Of a DNA stretch of 64,000 nt, positions 15,728 to 24,140 are shown piece by piece (positions within the stretch are counted from its first letter, which is position 1; each line of letters opens with the position of its first letter). Where the stretch lies: NCBI RefSeq assembly GCF_013410955.1, contig NZ_JACCCG010000002.1, positions 186,001 through 250,000 of the forward strand. Direction: 5' to 3'. The DNA is from Microbacterium sp. AK009 (GTDB taxonomy: Bacteria; Actinomycetota; Actinomycetes; Actinomycetales; Microbacteriaceae). Position numbers and translations under genes: made by a program. The notes beneath the pieces were generated by a model, which was not told where the DNA came from, made no database searches, and worked only from the letters and a program-made list of their open reading frames with translations.

Positions 15728-18181
15728 ATGCCCGCATCACCTGCTGACACCACGCCCGCCGAACGCATCGAGGACGTCGACGTCTCCGTCGAGATGCAGG
15801 GGTCGTTCCTGGAGTACGCCTACTCCGTCATCTACTCCCGTGCCCTGCCCGACGCCCGCGACGGGTTGAAGCCCGTGCAGCGTCGCATCCTCTTCCAGAT
15901 GGCCGACATGGGTCTGCGGCCCGACCGCGGACACGTCAAGAGCGCGCGCGTGGTCGGCGAGGTCATGGGCAAGCTCCACCCGCACGGCGATGCCCCGATC
16001 TACGACGCCCTCGTGCGCCTGGCTCAGCCGTTCTCCCTGCGGGTGCCCCTGGTCGACGGTCACGGCAACTTCGGCTCGCTCGACGACGGTCCCGCGGCGC
16101 CGCGGTACACCGAGGCGCGGCTCGCTCCCCCGGCGCTGGCGATGACCGCCGACCTCGATGAGGACGTCGTGGACTTCATCCCCAACTACGACGGCCAATT
16201 CCAGCAGCCGGAGGTGCTGCCGGCCGCGTTCCCCAATCTGCTGGTCAACGGCGCCTCGGGCATCGCCGTGGGAATGGCGACCAACATGGCCCCGCACAAC
16301 CTCATCGAGGTCGTCGCCGCCGCCGTGCACCTGCTGCACAACCCCGAGGCGAGCCTCGAAGAGCTGATGGAGTTCGTCCCCGGCCCCGACCTTCCTTCGG
16401 GCGGCATCATCGTCGGGCTCGACGGCATCCGCGACGCCTATGCCGCGGGGCGCGGCTCATTCCGCACCCGGGCGAAGGTGTCGATCGAGAGCCTGGGTCC
16501 ACGGCGGACGGGACTCGTGGTCACCGAGTTGCCGTACCTCGTGGGTCCGGAGCGCGTGATCGAGAAGATCAAGGACGCCGTCACGAGCAAGAAGCTCACC
16601 GGCATCGCCGACGTGACGGATCTCAGCGATCGTACGAAGGGTCTGCGTCTGGTCATCGGCGTGAAGACGGGGTTCGACCCGAACGCCGTGCTCGAGCAGC
16701 TGTACCGGCTGACACCGCTGGAGGACTCCTTCGGCATCAACAACGTCGCCCTCGTCGACGGCCAGCCCAAGACCCTCGGGCTGCGGGAGATGCTCCGGGT
16801 GTACCTCGACCACCGCATCAGAGTCATCACCCGGCGAAGCGAATACCGCCTCGCGCGCCGCCGCGAGCGCCTCCACCTCGTCGAGGGCCTCCTCATCGCG
16901 ATCCTCGACATCGACGAGGTCATCCAGGTGATCCGCACGTCCGACGACGGCGAGCAGGCCCGCGGCCGCCTGATGGATGTCTTCGACCTCACCCAGGTGC
17001 AGGCGGAGTACATCCTCGAGCTGCGCCTTCGGCGCCTGACGAAGTTCTCGCGCATCGAATTGGAGGCCGAGCGTGACGCACTGAAGGCCGAGATCGATGC
17101 TCTCGTCGAGCTGCTGGGCGACCCCGCGCTGCTTCGGGCCCAGGTGGCGGCGGAGCTCGACGCCACCGCCGAAGCCCTCGGCACCCCGCGGCGGACGGTT
17201 CTGCTCAACGGCGGTCCGGTCGCGGCGCGGTCGTCGAAGTCGGCGGCGCCCGTCGACCTCCAGATCGCCGACGCGCCCTGCCGGGTCTTCCTCTCCGCGA
17301 CGGGGCGCATGGTGCGCGCCGAGCGGACGCCGGAGGCGCCGGGCGGCGGCATCGTCACCCCGTCGAGGCGGTCGAAGCACGATGCCGTGCGTTCCGCCGT
17401 CGACACCACGACGCGAGGGGACGTGGGAGCGGTCACCACGGCCGGTCGCCTCATCCGGTTCTCGCCGGTGGACCTGCCCTCCGTTCCGGGCAACTCCGTG
17501 CAGCTGTCGGCCGGCACCCGCGCCGACCAGTACCTCGGTCTCACCGGCGACGAGCACGTGGTCGCCCTCGTGCCCCTCGCATCCGATCCGCCGATCGCAC
17601 TCGGCACCGCACAGGGCGTGGTCAAGCGGGTTGCGGCGTCCGAACTCGCGGGAAAGCACGACGTCACGATCATCTCGCTCAAGGACGGCGACCGCGTCGT
17701 CGGGGCCGCCCTCGCTCCCGACGGTGCGGAGCTGGTCTTCGTCGCCGCGGATGCGCAGCTCCTGCGCTTCGACGCCTCATCCGTCCGGCCCCAGGGACGT
17801 GCCGCCGGCGGGATGGCCGGGATGAGGCTCGCCCCCGGGGTGGCGGCGATCGGGTTCTTCGTCGTCGGCGGCTCGGCCTTCGACGCCGTCGTGGTCACCG
17901 TCGCCGGCGCCTCCGCCGCGCTGGCGGGGACCGACACCGGATCCGCGAAGGTCTCGGCGTTCACCGAGTACCCCGCCAAGGGGCGCGGCACCGGCGGAGT
18001 GCGCGCGCACCGCTTCCTCCGGGGTGAAGACACCCTGAGCCTGGCGTGGGTCGGTTCCGATCCGCGGGCGGTCGGCACCGACGGCGCGGTCCGTCAGCTG
18101 CCGGCGGCCGGGGCGCGACGCGACGCGTCGGGAACGCCGCTCGACGCGGTCGTCGGCGCCCTCGGCACCGTGGTGCGCTGA
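15728..18181 (+). CDS. parC: Type II topoisomerase subunit A (DNA topoisomerase IV / gyrase A family)
   Basis: This 817-residue breakage-reunion subunit has the winged-helix core beginning [26 protein letters not shown]. The catalytic Tyr lies in [10 protein letters not shown] at about residue 122, with [19 protein letters not shown] before it. A coiled-coil tower and a C-terminal beta-pinwheel follow. With the convergent subunit B it forms the A2B2 enzyme that passes one DNA duplex through another. Assignment as the second, ParC-type paralogue rests on the adjacent ParE-like gene in a convergent arrangement and on the C-terminal domain lacking a clear GyrA box. The ATG at 15728 starts just before the conserved domain; the ribosome binding site is weak. 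Confidence 0.88.
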   Translation: MPASPADTTPAERIEDVDVSVEMQGSFLEYAYSVIYSRALPDARDGLKPVQRRILFQMADMGLRPDRGHVKSARVVGEVMGKLHPHGDAPIYDALVRLAQPFSLRVPLVDGHGNFGSLDDGPAAPRYTEARLAPPALAMTADLDEDVVDFIPNYDGQFQQPEVLPAAFPNLLVNGASGIAVGMATNMAPHNLIEVVAAAVHLLHNPEASLEELMEFVPGPDLPSGGIIVGLDGIRDAYAAGRGSFRTRAKVSIESLGPRRTGLVVTELPYLVGPERVIEKIKDAVTSKKLTGIADVTDLSDRTKGLRLVIGVKTGFDPNAVLEQLYRLTPLEDSFGINNVALVDGQPKTLGLREMLRVYLDHRIRVITRRSEYRLARRRERLHLVEGLLIAILDIDEVIQVIRTSDDGEQARGRLMDVFDLTQVQAEYILELRLRRLTKFSRIELEAERDALKAEIDALVELLGDPALLRAQVAAELDATAEALGTPRRTVLLNGGPVAARSSKSAAPVDLQIADAPCRVFLSATGRMVRAERTPEAPGGGIVTPSRRSKHDAVRSAVDTTTRGDVGAVTTAGRLIRFSPVDLPSVPGNSVQLSAGTRADQYLGLTGDEHVVALVPLASDPPIALGTAQGVVKRVAASELAGKHDVTIISLKDGDRVVGAALAPDGAELVFVAADAQLLRFDASSVRPQGRAAGGMAGMRLAPGVAAIGFFVVGGSAFDAVVVTVAGASAALAGTDTGSAKVSAFTEYPAKGRGTGGVRAHRFLRGEDTLSLAWVGSDPRAVGTDGAVRQLPAAGARRDASGTPLDAVVGALGTVVR

Positions 18182-18191
18182 GGAACGCCGC

Positions 18192-20264
18192 TCAGGCGTC
18201 GATGCGCTCTCGCGACAGCCGGTCGCTGGAGTCGACGATGAATTCGCGACGGGGGGCCACGTCGGTGCCCATCAGCAGTTCGAAGACGCTCGAGGCCGCC
18301 TCGGCGTCCTGCACGCGCACCCTCCGCAGCGTCCGACCGCCCCGGTCCATCGTGGTCGTCGCGAGCTGATCGGCGTCCATCTCGCCCAGCCCTTTGTATC
18401 GCTGGACCGGCTCCTGCCAGCGCTTGCCCGCCTTGGTGAGCTTGGTGAGCAGCGCGTGCAGCTCCTGCTCGCTGAAGGTGTAGATCGTCTCGTTGGGCTT
18501 GGTCCCGGGGTGCATCACGATCACCCGGTGAAGCGGCGGGACGGCGGCGAACACCCGCCCGGCCTCGACGAGCGGACGCATGTACCGGAAGAACAGGGTG
18601 AGCAGGAGCGTGCGAATGTGGGCGCCGTCGACGTCGGCGTCGCTCATCAGGATGATTTTGCCGTAGCGCGCGGCCTCGAGGTCGAACGACCGCCCCGAAC
18701 CCGCACCGATCACCTGGATGATCGACGCGCACTCGGCGTTGGACAGCATGTCGCTGACCGACGCCTTCTGCACGTTCAGGATCTTCCCGCGGATCGGCAG
18801 CAGCGCCTGGTATTCGCTGTTGCGGGCGAGCTTCGCGGTGCCGAGCGCCGAGTCGCCCTCGACGATGAAGAGCTCGGATTCGGCGACGTCGTTCGTGCGG
18901 CAGTCGGCCAGCTTCGCCGGCAGAGACGACGACTCCAGGGCGTTCTTGCGACGCTGCGTCTCTTTGTGCGTCCGCGCCGAGATGCGCGCCTTCATCTCCG
19001 AGACGACCTTGTCCAGCAGCAGGGACGTCTGCGCCTTGTCGTCGCGGTTGGTGGAGGAGAAGCGGGCGGTCAGCTCCCTGGTGACGACCTGGGCCACGAT
19101 CTGACGGACGGCCGGGGTGCCCAGCACCTCTTTGGTCTGGCCCTCGAACTGCGGTTCGGGCAGCCGGACGGTCATCACGGTGGTGAGGCCCGCGAGGATG
19201 TCATCCTTCTCGATCTTGTCGTTGCCGACCTTCAGTCGACGGGCGTTCTGCTCGACCTGTGCGCGCAGCACCTTCATCAGCCCCTGCTCGAACCCCTGCT
19301 GGTGGGTCCCGCCCTTCGGAGTGGCGATGATGTTGACGAAGGAGCGGGCGACGGTGTCGTAGCCGATCCCCCATCGCAGTGCGATATCGACCTCGCAGGT
19401 GCGCTCGACCTCGGTGGGGATCATCGCGCCGGTGGGCTGCAGCACGGGGACGGTCTCGGTGAAGACGCCGGTGCCCGTCAGCCGCCAGACGTCGGTGACG
19501 CCGGCGTCGGGGGCGAGGTACTCGACGAACTCCGAGATGCCGCCGTCGAAGCGGTAGGCCGTCTCGACCGGCTCGCCCGCGCGCTCGTCACGGACGACGA
19601 TCTGCAGACCCGGGACGAGGAACGCCGTCTGACGCACCCGCTGTTCCAGCTCCTCGAAGGAGAACGCGGCGTCGCGGGTGAAGATCTGCCGGTCGGCCCA
19701 GTAGCGGATGCGCGTTCCCGTCGCGCCGCGCGGCGCCTTTCCGACCACGCGCAGCTCGCTGCTGTCCTCGAAGGGGGCGAAGGGCGCGTCCGGACCCGGG
19801 CCCGCGAAGACACCCGGCTCACCGCGGTGGAACGACATCGCGTACGTCTTGCCGCCGCGGTCGACCTCGACGTCGAGGCGCTCGGACAGCGCGTTGACGA
19901 CGGAGGCGCCCACGCCGTGGAGACCTCCGGATGCCGCGTACGAGCCGCCGCCGAATTTTCCGCCCGCGTGCAGCTTCGTGAAGACGACCTCCACGCCGGT
20001 GAGCCCGGTGCGGGGCTCGACATCCACCGGGATGCCGCGGGCGCGGTCGCGGACCTCGACGCTGCCGTCGCCGTGGAGCACGACGTCGATGTGATCGCCA
20101 TGACCGCCCAGCGCCTCGTCGACGGCGTTGTCGATGATCTCCCAGAGGCAGTGCATGAGACCGCGGGCGTCAGTCGAACCGATGTACATGCCCGGACGTT
20201 TGCGGACCGCCTCGAGCCCTTCGAGCACCTGCAGGTGGTGGGCGGAATACTCAGCGGCGGTCAC
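18192..20264 (-). CDS. parE: Type II topoisomerase subunit B (ATPase; topoisomerase IV / gyrase B family)
   Basis: This 690-residue GHKL ATPase subunit shows the ATP-binding motifs EIIDNAVDEALGGHGD and GGLHGVGASVVNALS, the transducer domain, and the Toprim motifs FIVEGDSALGTAK and LMSDADVDGAHIRTLLLT. It powers strand passage by the ParC-type subunit. A TTG at 20273 is possible, but it overlaps the predicted -10 hexamer TAGCCT (20273-20278, reverse strand). The GTG at 20264 lies eight bases after that element, so 20264 is preferred. It is convergent with parC, with a 10-base gap. Confidence 0.88.
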   Translation of the reverse strand: MTAAEYSAHHLQVLEGLEAVRKRPGMYIGSTDARGLMHCLWEIIDNAVDEALGGHGDHIDVVLHGDGSVEVRDRARGIPVDVEPRTGLTGVEVVFTKLHAGGKFGGGSYAASGGLHGVGASVVNALSERLDVEVDRGGKTYAMSFHRGEPGVFAGPGPDAPFAPFEDSSELRVVGKAPRGATGTRIRYWADRQIFTRDAAFSFEELEQRVRQTAFLVPGLQIVVRDERAGEPVETAYRFDGGISEFVEYLAPDAGVTDVWRLTGTGVFTETVPVLQPTGAMIPTEVERTCEVDIALRWGIGYDTVARSFVNIIATPKGGTHQQGFEQGLMKVLRAQVEQNARRLKVGNDKIEKDDILAGLTTVMTVRLPEPQFEGQTKEVLGTPAVRQIVAQVVTRELTARFSSTNRDDKAQTSLLLDKVVSEMKARISARTHKETQRRKNALESSSLPAKLADCRTNDVAESELFIVEGDSALGTAKLARNSEYQALLPIRGKILNVQKASVSDMLSNAECASIIQVIGAGSGRSFDLEAARYGKIILMSDADVDGAHIRTLLLTLFFRYMRPLVEAGRVFAAVPPLHRVIVMHPGTKPNETIYTFSEQELHALLTKLTKAGKRWQEPVQRYKGLGEMDADQLATTTMDRGGRTLRRVRVQDAEAASSVFELLMGTDVAPRREFIVDSSDRLSRERIDA

Positions 20265-20272
20265 AATCTCCA

Positions 20273-20278
20273 AGGCTA
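20273..20278 (-). promoter_or_regulatory. -10 element (TAGCCT) of parE, leaderless arrangement
   Basis: TAGCCT on the reverse strand is followed by eight bases and the GTG start at 20264. It argues against the upstream TTG as start codon. Confidence 0.4.
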
Positions 20279-20432
20279 ACCGGGGGCACCGACCCCACCC
20301 TGCACAGACACGACGCCAAGGCGCCGCCGTACGCGCTCAGCGAACGGCCACCGGATCGCGGCATGACCGTGACGATGCCGTGGTTGTATGTGTGGACCAC
20401 GCCGAGAGTCACATCCCCGAGGAGGCACCGCG

Positions 20433-20651
20433 ATGACACTTTCGACACCCTCTGAGACGGCCGTCCTCGACTACCGCTTGACCGCTGCGGACCGCTGCGA
20501 TTCCTGCGGAGCTCAGGCCTACATCGCCGCCGAGGTGAACGGCAGCGAGCTGCTGTTCTGCGCCCACCACGGCCGCAAGTACGAAGAGAAGCTGCGTGCC
20601 GTCGCCACCTCGTGGCACGACGAGACCGCCCGCCTCAGCAGCGACGACTGA
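20433..20651 (+). CDS. DUF7455-type small cysteine-containing protein
   Basis: This 72-residue protein carries DRCDSCGAQAYIAA followed by LLFCAHHGRKYEEKL, giving a CxxC and a CxHH set that could bind one zinc ion. It is typical of small actinobacterial proteins annotated as DUF7455. The function is unknown. A perfect AGGAGG at 20421-20426 lies six bases upstream of the ATG, so translation should be strong. It is divergent from parE and ends three bases from the convergent racemase-like gene. Confidence 0.8.
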   Translation: MTLSTPSETAVLDYRLTAADRCDSCGAQAYIAAEVNGSELLFCAHHGRKYEEKLRAVATSWHDETARLSSDD

Positions 20652-20654
20652 CCA

Positions 20655-21707
20655 TCACCGCAGGCCCCGGTAGCGCCGGGGCACCAGCGGCGAGACCCGG
20701 ACCGCGACCTCTTCGCCGATCGATCCGATCATTTCGGCGAGCGAGGTCGCGGTCTCTTCGTCGCGCTCCGGGTCGCCGTACACGGTGACGTGGTCTCCCA
20801 CGACGGCTCCCGGCCAGGAGACGACGTCCGACGTCGCCCCCGAGACCACCAGGAGCCGGCGCAAGCCTCCGGGCGTCGCAACCCGCGCGTGCGTCGCCAG
20901 AGAGCGGAACAGCCCGTCGCGCGCGCCCACCCCGATGCGCACCACGTCATCGGCCACCTCCAGGACGGGCGCCACCCAGCGGGCGATGGGCCGGACTCCG
21001 AGCGCAGCCTCGTCGGGCCCGCCCGCGGGACGGATGCCGTAGCAGAACGCCCCGACCCGGGCGAAGTCGTACCGGAACTCCGGGCGCGCGAAGGCCGCGG
21101 CGCTCGCGGCGAGATGACGCCAGCGCGGCCGCAGGCCCGCTGCCTCAGCCGCCCGCAGCGCGTCTTCGAAACGACCGCGGGCGATGTCGTCGTCCTCATC
21201 GGACGCTTCGGCGATGTGGCTCCAGATGCCCTCGACGACGAGGTTCCCCGCGCGTTCGGCCGTCGCGGCCGCCGCGACGAACTCCGGCCACTCCTCGGGC
21301 CGGACGCCGTTGCGGCGCAGCCCCGTGTCGATCTTCAGATGCACCCGCGCGGGGCGCGGGCTCCCACCCCGTGCGGCGACCTCGGCGAGAAGTCGGCGGT
21401 CGCCCACCCCGATGTCGAGGTCCAGGTCGATCGCCGCGGCGACCTGGTCGGGCGTGTCGGCGATCCAGACGAAGATGCGCGCGTCCGCTCCGGTGACGCG
21501 CCGCACCCGCGCGCCCGTGGCCAGGTCGAACGCTCCGAACCAGCGGACGCCCTCTCGCTGTGCACGCGCGACCACGGCCTCCACGCCGTGGCCGTACGCA
21601 TCGTTCTTGACCACCAGCATGAGCTCGGCGGGCGCGACGGCCGCGCCGACGCGAGCGAGGTTGTTCGCAAGGAGGTCGAGGTCGACCTCCAGCACCGACC
21701 CGCTCAC
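20655..21707 (-). CDS. Alanine racemase-like protein A: complete PLP barrel, catalytic tyrosine absent
   Basis: This 350-residue fold-type III protein has every PLP-barrel landmark of alanine racemase: Lys34 in VVKNDAYGHG, Arg132 in IDTGLRRNGV, His164 in GIWSHIAEA, Ser202 in LAASAAAFA, and Arg217/Tyr223 in ARVGAFCYGIRP. The C-terminal domain is about 105 residues instead of about 140. The usual SYG segment that supplies the second catalytic base (Tyr265 in Geobacillus Alr) reads IGVGARDGLF, and the CMD/AMD segment is missing. GTG 21707 overlaps the stop of the upstream partner by four bases (GTGA), so the two are translationally coupled. Inference: the active site is completed by the partner protein. 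A standalone racemase or non-racemase PLP protein is possible. Confidence 0.8.
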   Translation of the reverse strand: MSGSVLEVDLDLLANNLARVGAAVAPAELMLVVKNDAYGHGVEAVVARAQREGVRWFGAFDLATGARVRRVTGADARIFVWIADTPDQVAAAIDLDLDIGVGDRRLLAEVAARGGSPRPARVHLKIDTGLRRNGVRPEEWPEFVAAAATAERAGNLVVEGIWSHIAEASDEDDDIARGRFEDALRAAEAAGLRPRWRHLAASAAAFARPEFRYDFARVGAFCYGIRPAGGPDEAALGVRPIARWVAPVLEVADDVVRIGVGARDGLFRSLATHARVATPGGLRRLLVVSGATSDVVSWPGAVVGDHVTVYGDPERDEETATSLAEMIGSIGEEVAVRVSPLVPRRYRGLR

Positions 21708-22408
21708 GCCGTCTCCCGACGAGCGCGGACGCCGACGATCGCGACGATCTCATCGGCGCCGAGTCCCGTCGCCGCCGTCCACGATCCGAGCGACGGCTCT
21801 CCTTCATCGGGATCGCCGAAGAACACCGCCGGAGCCCCCGGCGGGACGGCTCCCTGCGGCCCGAGGTCGACCACACAGACATCCATGGCCACCCGTCCGA
21901 CGATGGGCGCCGCGCGCCCGTGGACGCGGACGGCCGCCTGATTGCCGAGCTGGCGCACCACACCCTGCCCGTACCCGCCGGTGATCAGGGCCACGGTGGT
22001 GTCGGAGGGCGCCCGGAAGGTGTACCCGTAGGACACCCCCTCGCCCCGCCGGAGGAGCTTGGTCGTGATCACCCGGCCGGTGAGCGCCATGACGGGCCGT
22101 CCGGACGAGCCGGGGAGGCCGAACAGTCGCTCACCCCCGAGCACGCCCTCTCGTCCGCTCCGGACCCACGCCAGGCCGGCCGAGGACACCGCGCGTTCGA
22201 CGATGTCGGCGCCATGCCCCCAGGCGTCGGCCTCCAGGGCGCCGCGATCGACGACGTCGAGCCCGGCTTCGCGGGCGGTCCGGAGGTTGTGCGCGAGAGC
22301 GGCGAGGCGGATGAGGGCCACGGGTCGAGGATCCAGCGACGCCGCGACCGCGGCGGCGGCGCCCCATGAGGACTCGGCGGACGGACGCAGAGGATCCACC
22401 GACATCAC
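21704..22408 (-). CDS. Alanine racemase-like protein B: truncated barrel without PLP lysine, intact C-terminal domain
   Basis: This 234-residue protein starts like an alanine racemase (PVALIRLAALAHNLRTARE) and reaches the cofactor motif as LEADAWGHG. Glu59 thus stands where the PLP lysine should be and Trp63 replaces Tyr. Barrel strands beyond this point are nearly all missing. From about residue 104 the C-terminal beta domain is canonical: GEGVSYGYTF with Tyr127 at the catalytic Tyr265 position, GGYGQGVVRQLG, and PIVGRVAMDVCVVDLG with Met175/Asp176. It cannot bind PLP as an aldimine by itself, but it retains what the neighbouring subunit normally contributes across the dimer interface. The first codon, GTG 22408, is six bases after TAGTCT and is followed immediately by an ATG. 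Confidence 0.8.
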   Translation of the reverse strand: MMSVDPLRPSAESSWGAAAAVAASLDPRPVALIRLAALAHNLRTAREAGLDVVDRGALEADAWGHGADIVERAVSSAGLAWVRSGREGVLGGERLFGLPGSSGRPVMALTGRVITTKLLRRGEGVSYGYTFRAPSDTTVALITGGYGQGVVRQLGNQAAVRVHGRAAPIVGRVAMDVCVVDLGPQGAVPPGAPAVFFGDPDEGEPSLGSWTAATGLGADEIVAIVGVRARRETA

Positions 22409-22413
22409 CCCTT

Positions 22414-22420
22414 TAGACTA
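22414..22420. promoter_or_regulatory. Overlapping divergent -10 elements between racemase-like B and the ATP-grasp gene
   Basis: The 7 bases TAGACTA contain TAGTCT on the reverse strand (22415-22420), six bases before GTG 22408. They also contain TAGACT on the forward strand (22414-22419), 34 bases before ATG 22454. The two promoters therefore share bases and are likely mutually exclusive. Confidence 0.45.
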
Positions 22421-22453
22421 TCCGGGTCCGTCGTCCCCGACTCGAAAGTCCCC

Positions 22454-23479
22454 ATGCCCTCGACCGGTCTCGGCCTCTCCTCCCGCCTTCGCTACCTCTC
22501 CTACCGTGCGCGGCGGATCAACGTGGGCTCGGTGTGGGAGCGGGCGAAGGAAGCTGCCGCGCAGCACGGCAAGTGGACGCCCGCCGTCGTGGTGGACATG
22601 CTCTACTCCGCGGGGTTCCGTCAGGTGGGCTTCCAGGACTACATCGACTACGACTTCGCGATCCTGTCGCGCCGGGAGCGGGCGACGTTCATGACGCACC
22701 CCTTCTCCAATCAGCTGTCGCAGCGCTTCGACCACCCCGACTACCGCCACCTGTTCCAGGACAAGATCGAGTTCGACCGAGCCTTCTCGGAGCACCTGCA
22801 CCGGGAGTGGATGGTCGTCGAGCCCGACAACGCCGACGCGGTCCGCGCCTTCACCGAGCGCCACGGCACCATCGTCACGAAGGAGCCGATCGGGCAGGCC
22901 GGGACCGGCGTGCACCGCTACCACGCCGCCGACATCGACGACTGGGCGAGGTTCCACCGTGGACTCCACGATCGGGGCGAGCTTCTCATCGAAGAGGTCA
23001 TCGTGCAGCATCCCGACCTCGCCGCCGTCTGCCCGGGAACGGTAAACACCACGCGGGTGACGGCGTTCTTCGACGGGGAGCGCACCCACATCCTGGCGAT
23101 CGCGCAGAAGTTCGGCCGTGGCGCCGTCAGCGATCAGATGTCGTTCGGCGGCTTCTACACGATGCTCGACGACGACGGTCGCGCCGTCGGCCCCGGCTAC
23201 GACTCCCACGGGCACGTGCACGTCACCCACCCGGACTCCGGATTCACGATCGCCGACTTCCAGCTGCCGATGATGGCCGAGGTCGTGGCGTTCGTCGACC
23301 GCGTCGCCCGGGTCGTCCCGCAGGTGCAGTACGTCGGATGGGACATCGTGGTGACCCCCACCGGTCCGGTGCTGGTCGAGGGCAACTGGGGAGCCGGCGT
23401 GTACGAGAACAAGCCGAGCGTCACCGGCATCCGCACGGGACACAAGGCGCGCTACCTGGCCGCGACCGGACTGGCCTGA
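22454..23479 (+). CDS. Sugar-transfer-associated-type ATP-grasp protein
   Basis: This 341-residue protein has an ATP-grasp core. IVTKEPIGQAGTGVHRY carries the lysine and Gly-rich loop, ELLIEEVIVQHPDLAAVCPG the hinge, VNTTRVTAF and SDQMSFGGFYTMLDDDG the family-specific blocks, and VGWDIVVTPTGPVLVEGNWG the Mg-binding acidic and Asn residues. It most resembles the ATP-grasp family linked to cell-surface sugar or peptide transfer. The expected chemistry is ATP-dependent ligation of a carboxylate to an amine; the substrate is unknown. It is divergent from the racemase-like pair, with only 45 bases between starts and shared promoter bases, which hints at a common process. Confidence 0.75.
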   Translation: MPSTGLGLSSRLRYLSYRARRINVGSVWERAKEAAAQHGKWTPAVVVDMLYSAGFRQVGFQDYIDYDFAILSRRERATFMTHPFSNQLSQRFDHPDYRHLFQDKIEFDRAFSEHLHREWMVVEPDNADAVRAFTERHGTIVTKEPIGQAGTGVHRYHAADIDDWARFHRGLHDRGELLIEEVIVQHPDLAAVCPGTVNTTRVTAFFDGERTHILAIAQKFGRGAVSDQMSFGGFYTMLDDDGRAVGPGYDSHGHVHVTHPDSGFTIADFQLPMMAEVVAFVDRVARVVPQVQYVGWDIVVTPTGPVLVEGNWGAGVYENKPSVTGIRTGHKARYLAATGLA

Positions 23480-23540
23480 GCCCGAAGACGACCCCCGATC
23501 CCGACGGCCTGTCGGCGTTCCCTCGAGCCCCTCGCGGGTC

Positions 23541-23546
23541 TACACT
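23541..23546 (+). promoter_or_regulatory. -10 element (TACACT) of the HdeD-like gene
   Basis: TACACT lies 42 bases upstream of the ATG at 23589. A GAAAGGGG ribosome binding site intervenes. Confidence 0.35.
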
Positions 23547-23588
23547 CGGACCGCAGTCTCTCAGGAAACGCTCAGAAAGGGGTCCGTC

Positions 23589-24140
23589 ATGTCCACCGGC
23601 ACCGGGGAGAAGTCCCTCACCAACACCGTCCGGGTCGCCCTCGGCGTCGTCGGCGCGATCGCGCTCATCTTCGGTCTGCTCATCCTCATCTGGCCGCAGA
23701 AGGCGTTCGGCGTCGTCACCTTCCTCCTCGCCATCTACGCCATCATCGCCGGACTGGTCTACATCGGCCTCGGTGCGTTCTCGCGGGAGCGGGGCGGCTG
23801 GTCGCGGATCGGCTACATCGTCCTCGGCGTGCTGTTCGTCATCGCCGGCGTCGTGGCCTTCCTCAACTTCGGCGCAGCCACCGACTGGCTGCTCCTTCTG
23901 GTCGGGCTGATGATCGGCATCACCTGGGTGGTCGAGGGGATCGTCTCGCTCTCCACGCTGTCGGACACCTCGTCGAAGGGCTGGACGATCTTCTTCGCGA
24001 TCATCAGCATCGTCGCCGGTGTCGTGGTGATGTTCGCCCCGATCTGGGGCGCCCTCATCGTGTGGCTGTTCTTCGGCATCTCACTGGTGATCCTTGGGAT
24101 CATCCAGATCGTCCGCGCCTTCCGCTTCGGTCGCGCCTGA
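23589..24140 (+). CDS. HdeD family (DUF308) membrane protein
   Basis: This 183-residue protein consists of six closely spaced hydrophobic helices arranged as three similar pairs, the pattern of the HdeD/DUF308 family. Segments such as ALGVVGAIALIFGLLILIWP and IVAGVVVMFAPIWGALIVWL illustrate it. In E. coli the namesake protein is linked to acid resistance; the role in actinobacteria is not established. It has its own promoter and ribosome binding site. Its last 60 bases overlap the convergent S9 peptidase gene. Confidence 0.85.
   Translation: MSTGTGEKSLTNTVRVALGVVGAIALIFGLLILIWPQKAFGVVTFLLAIYAIIAGLVYIGLGAFSRERGGWSRIGYIVLGVLFVIAGVVAFLNFGAATDWLLLLVGLMIGITWVVEGIVSLSTLSDTSSKGWTIFFAIISIVAGVVVMFAPIWGALIVWLFFGISLVILGIIQIVRAFRFGRA

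Noticed and set aside
18456..20279. A 607-codon open frame on the forward strand
   Set aside because: It is antisense to the topoisomerase B subunit gene and has no recognisable motif.
20433..20651. The small cysteine protein as a leader or antitoxin of parE
   Set aside because: It is divergently transcribed with its own strong ribosome binding site and belongs to a widespread small-protein family. Nothing suggests a toxin partner.
20655..22408. The racemase-like pair as one gene split by a frameshift
   Set aside because: Protein A has a complete barrel and its own C-terminal domain. Protein B has its own start, N-terminal remnant and C-terminal domain in the wrong order for a split gene, since B is upstream. 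They are paralogues, not fragments.
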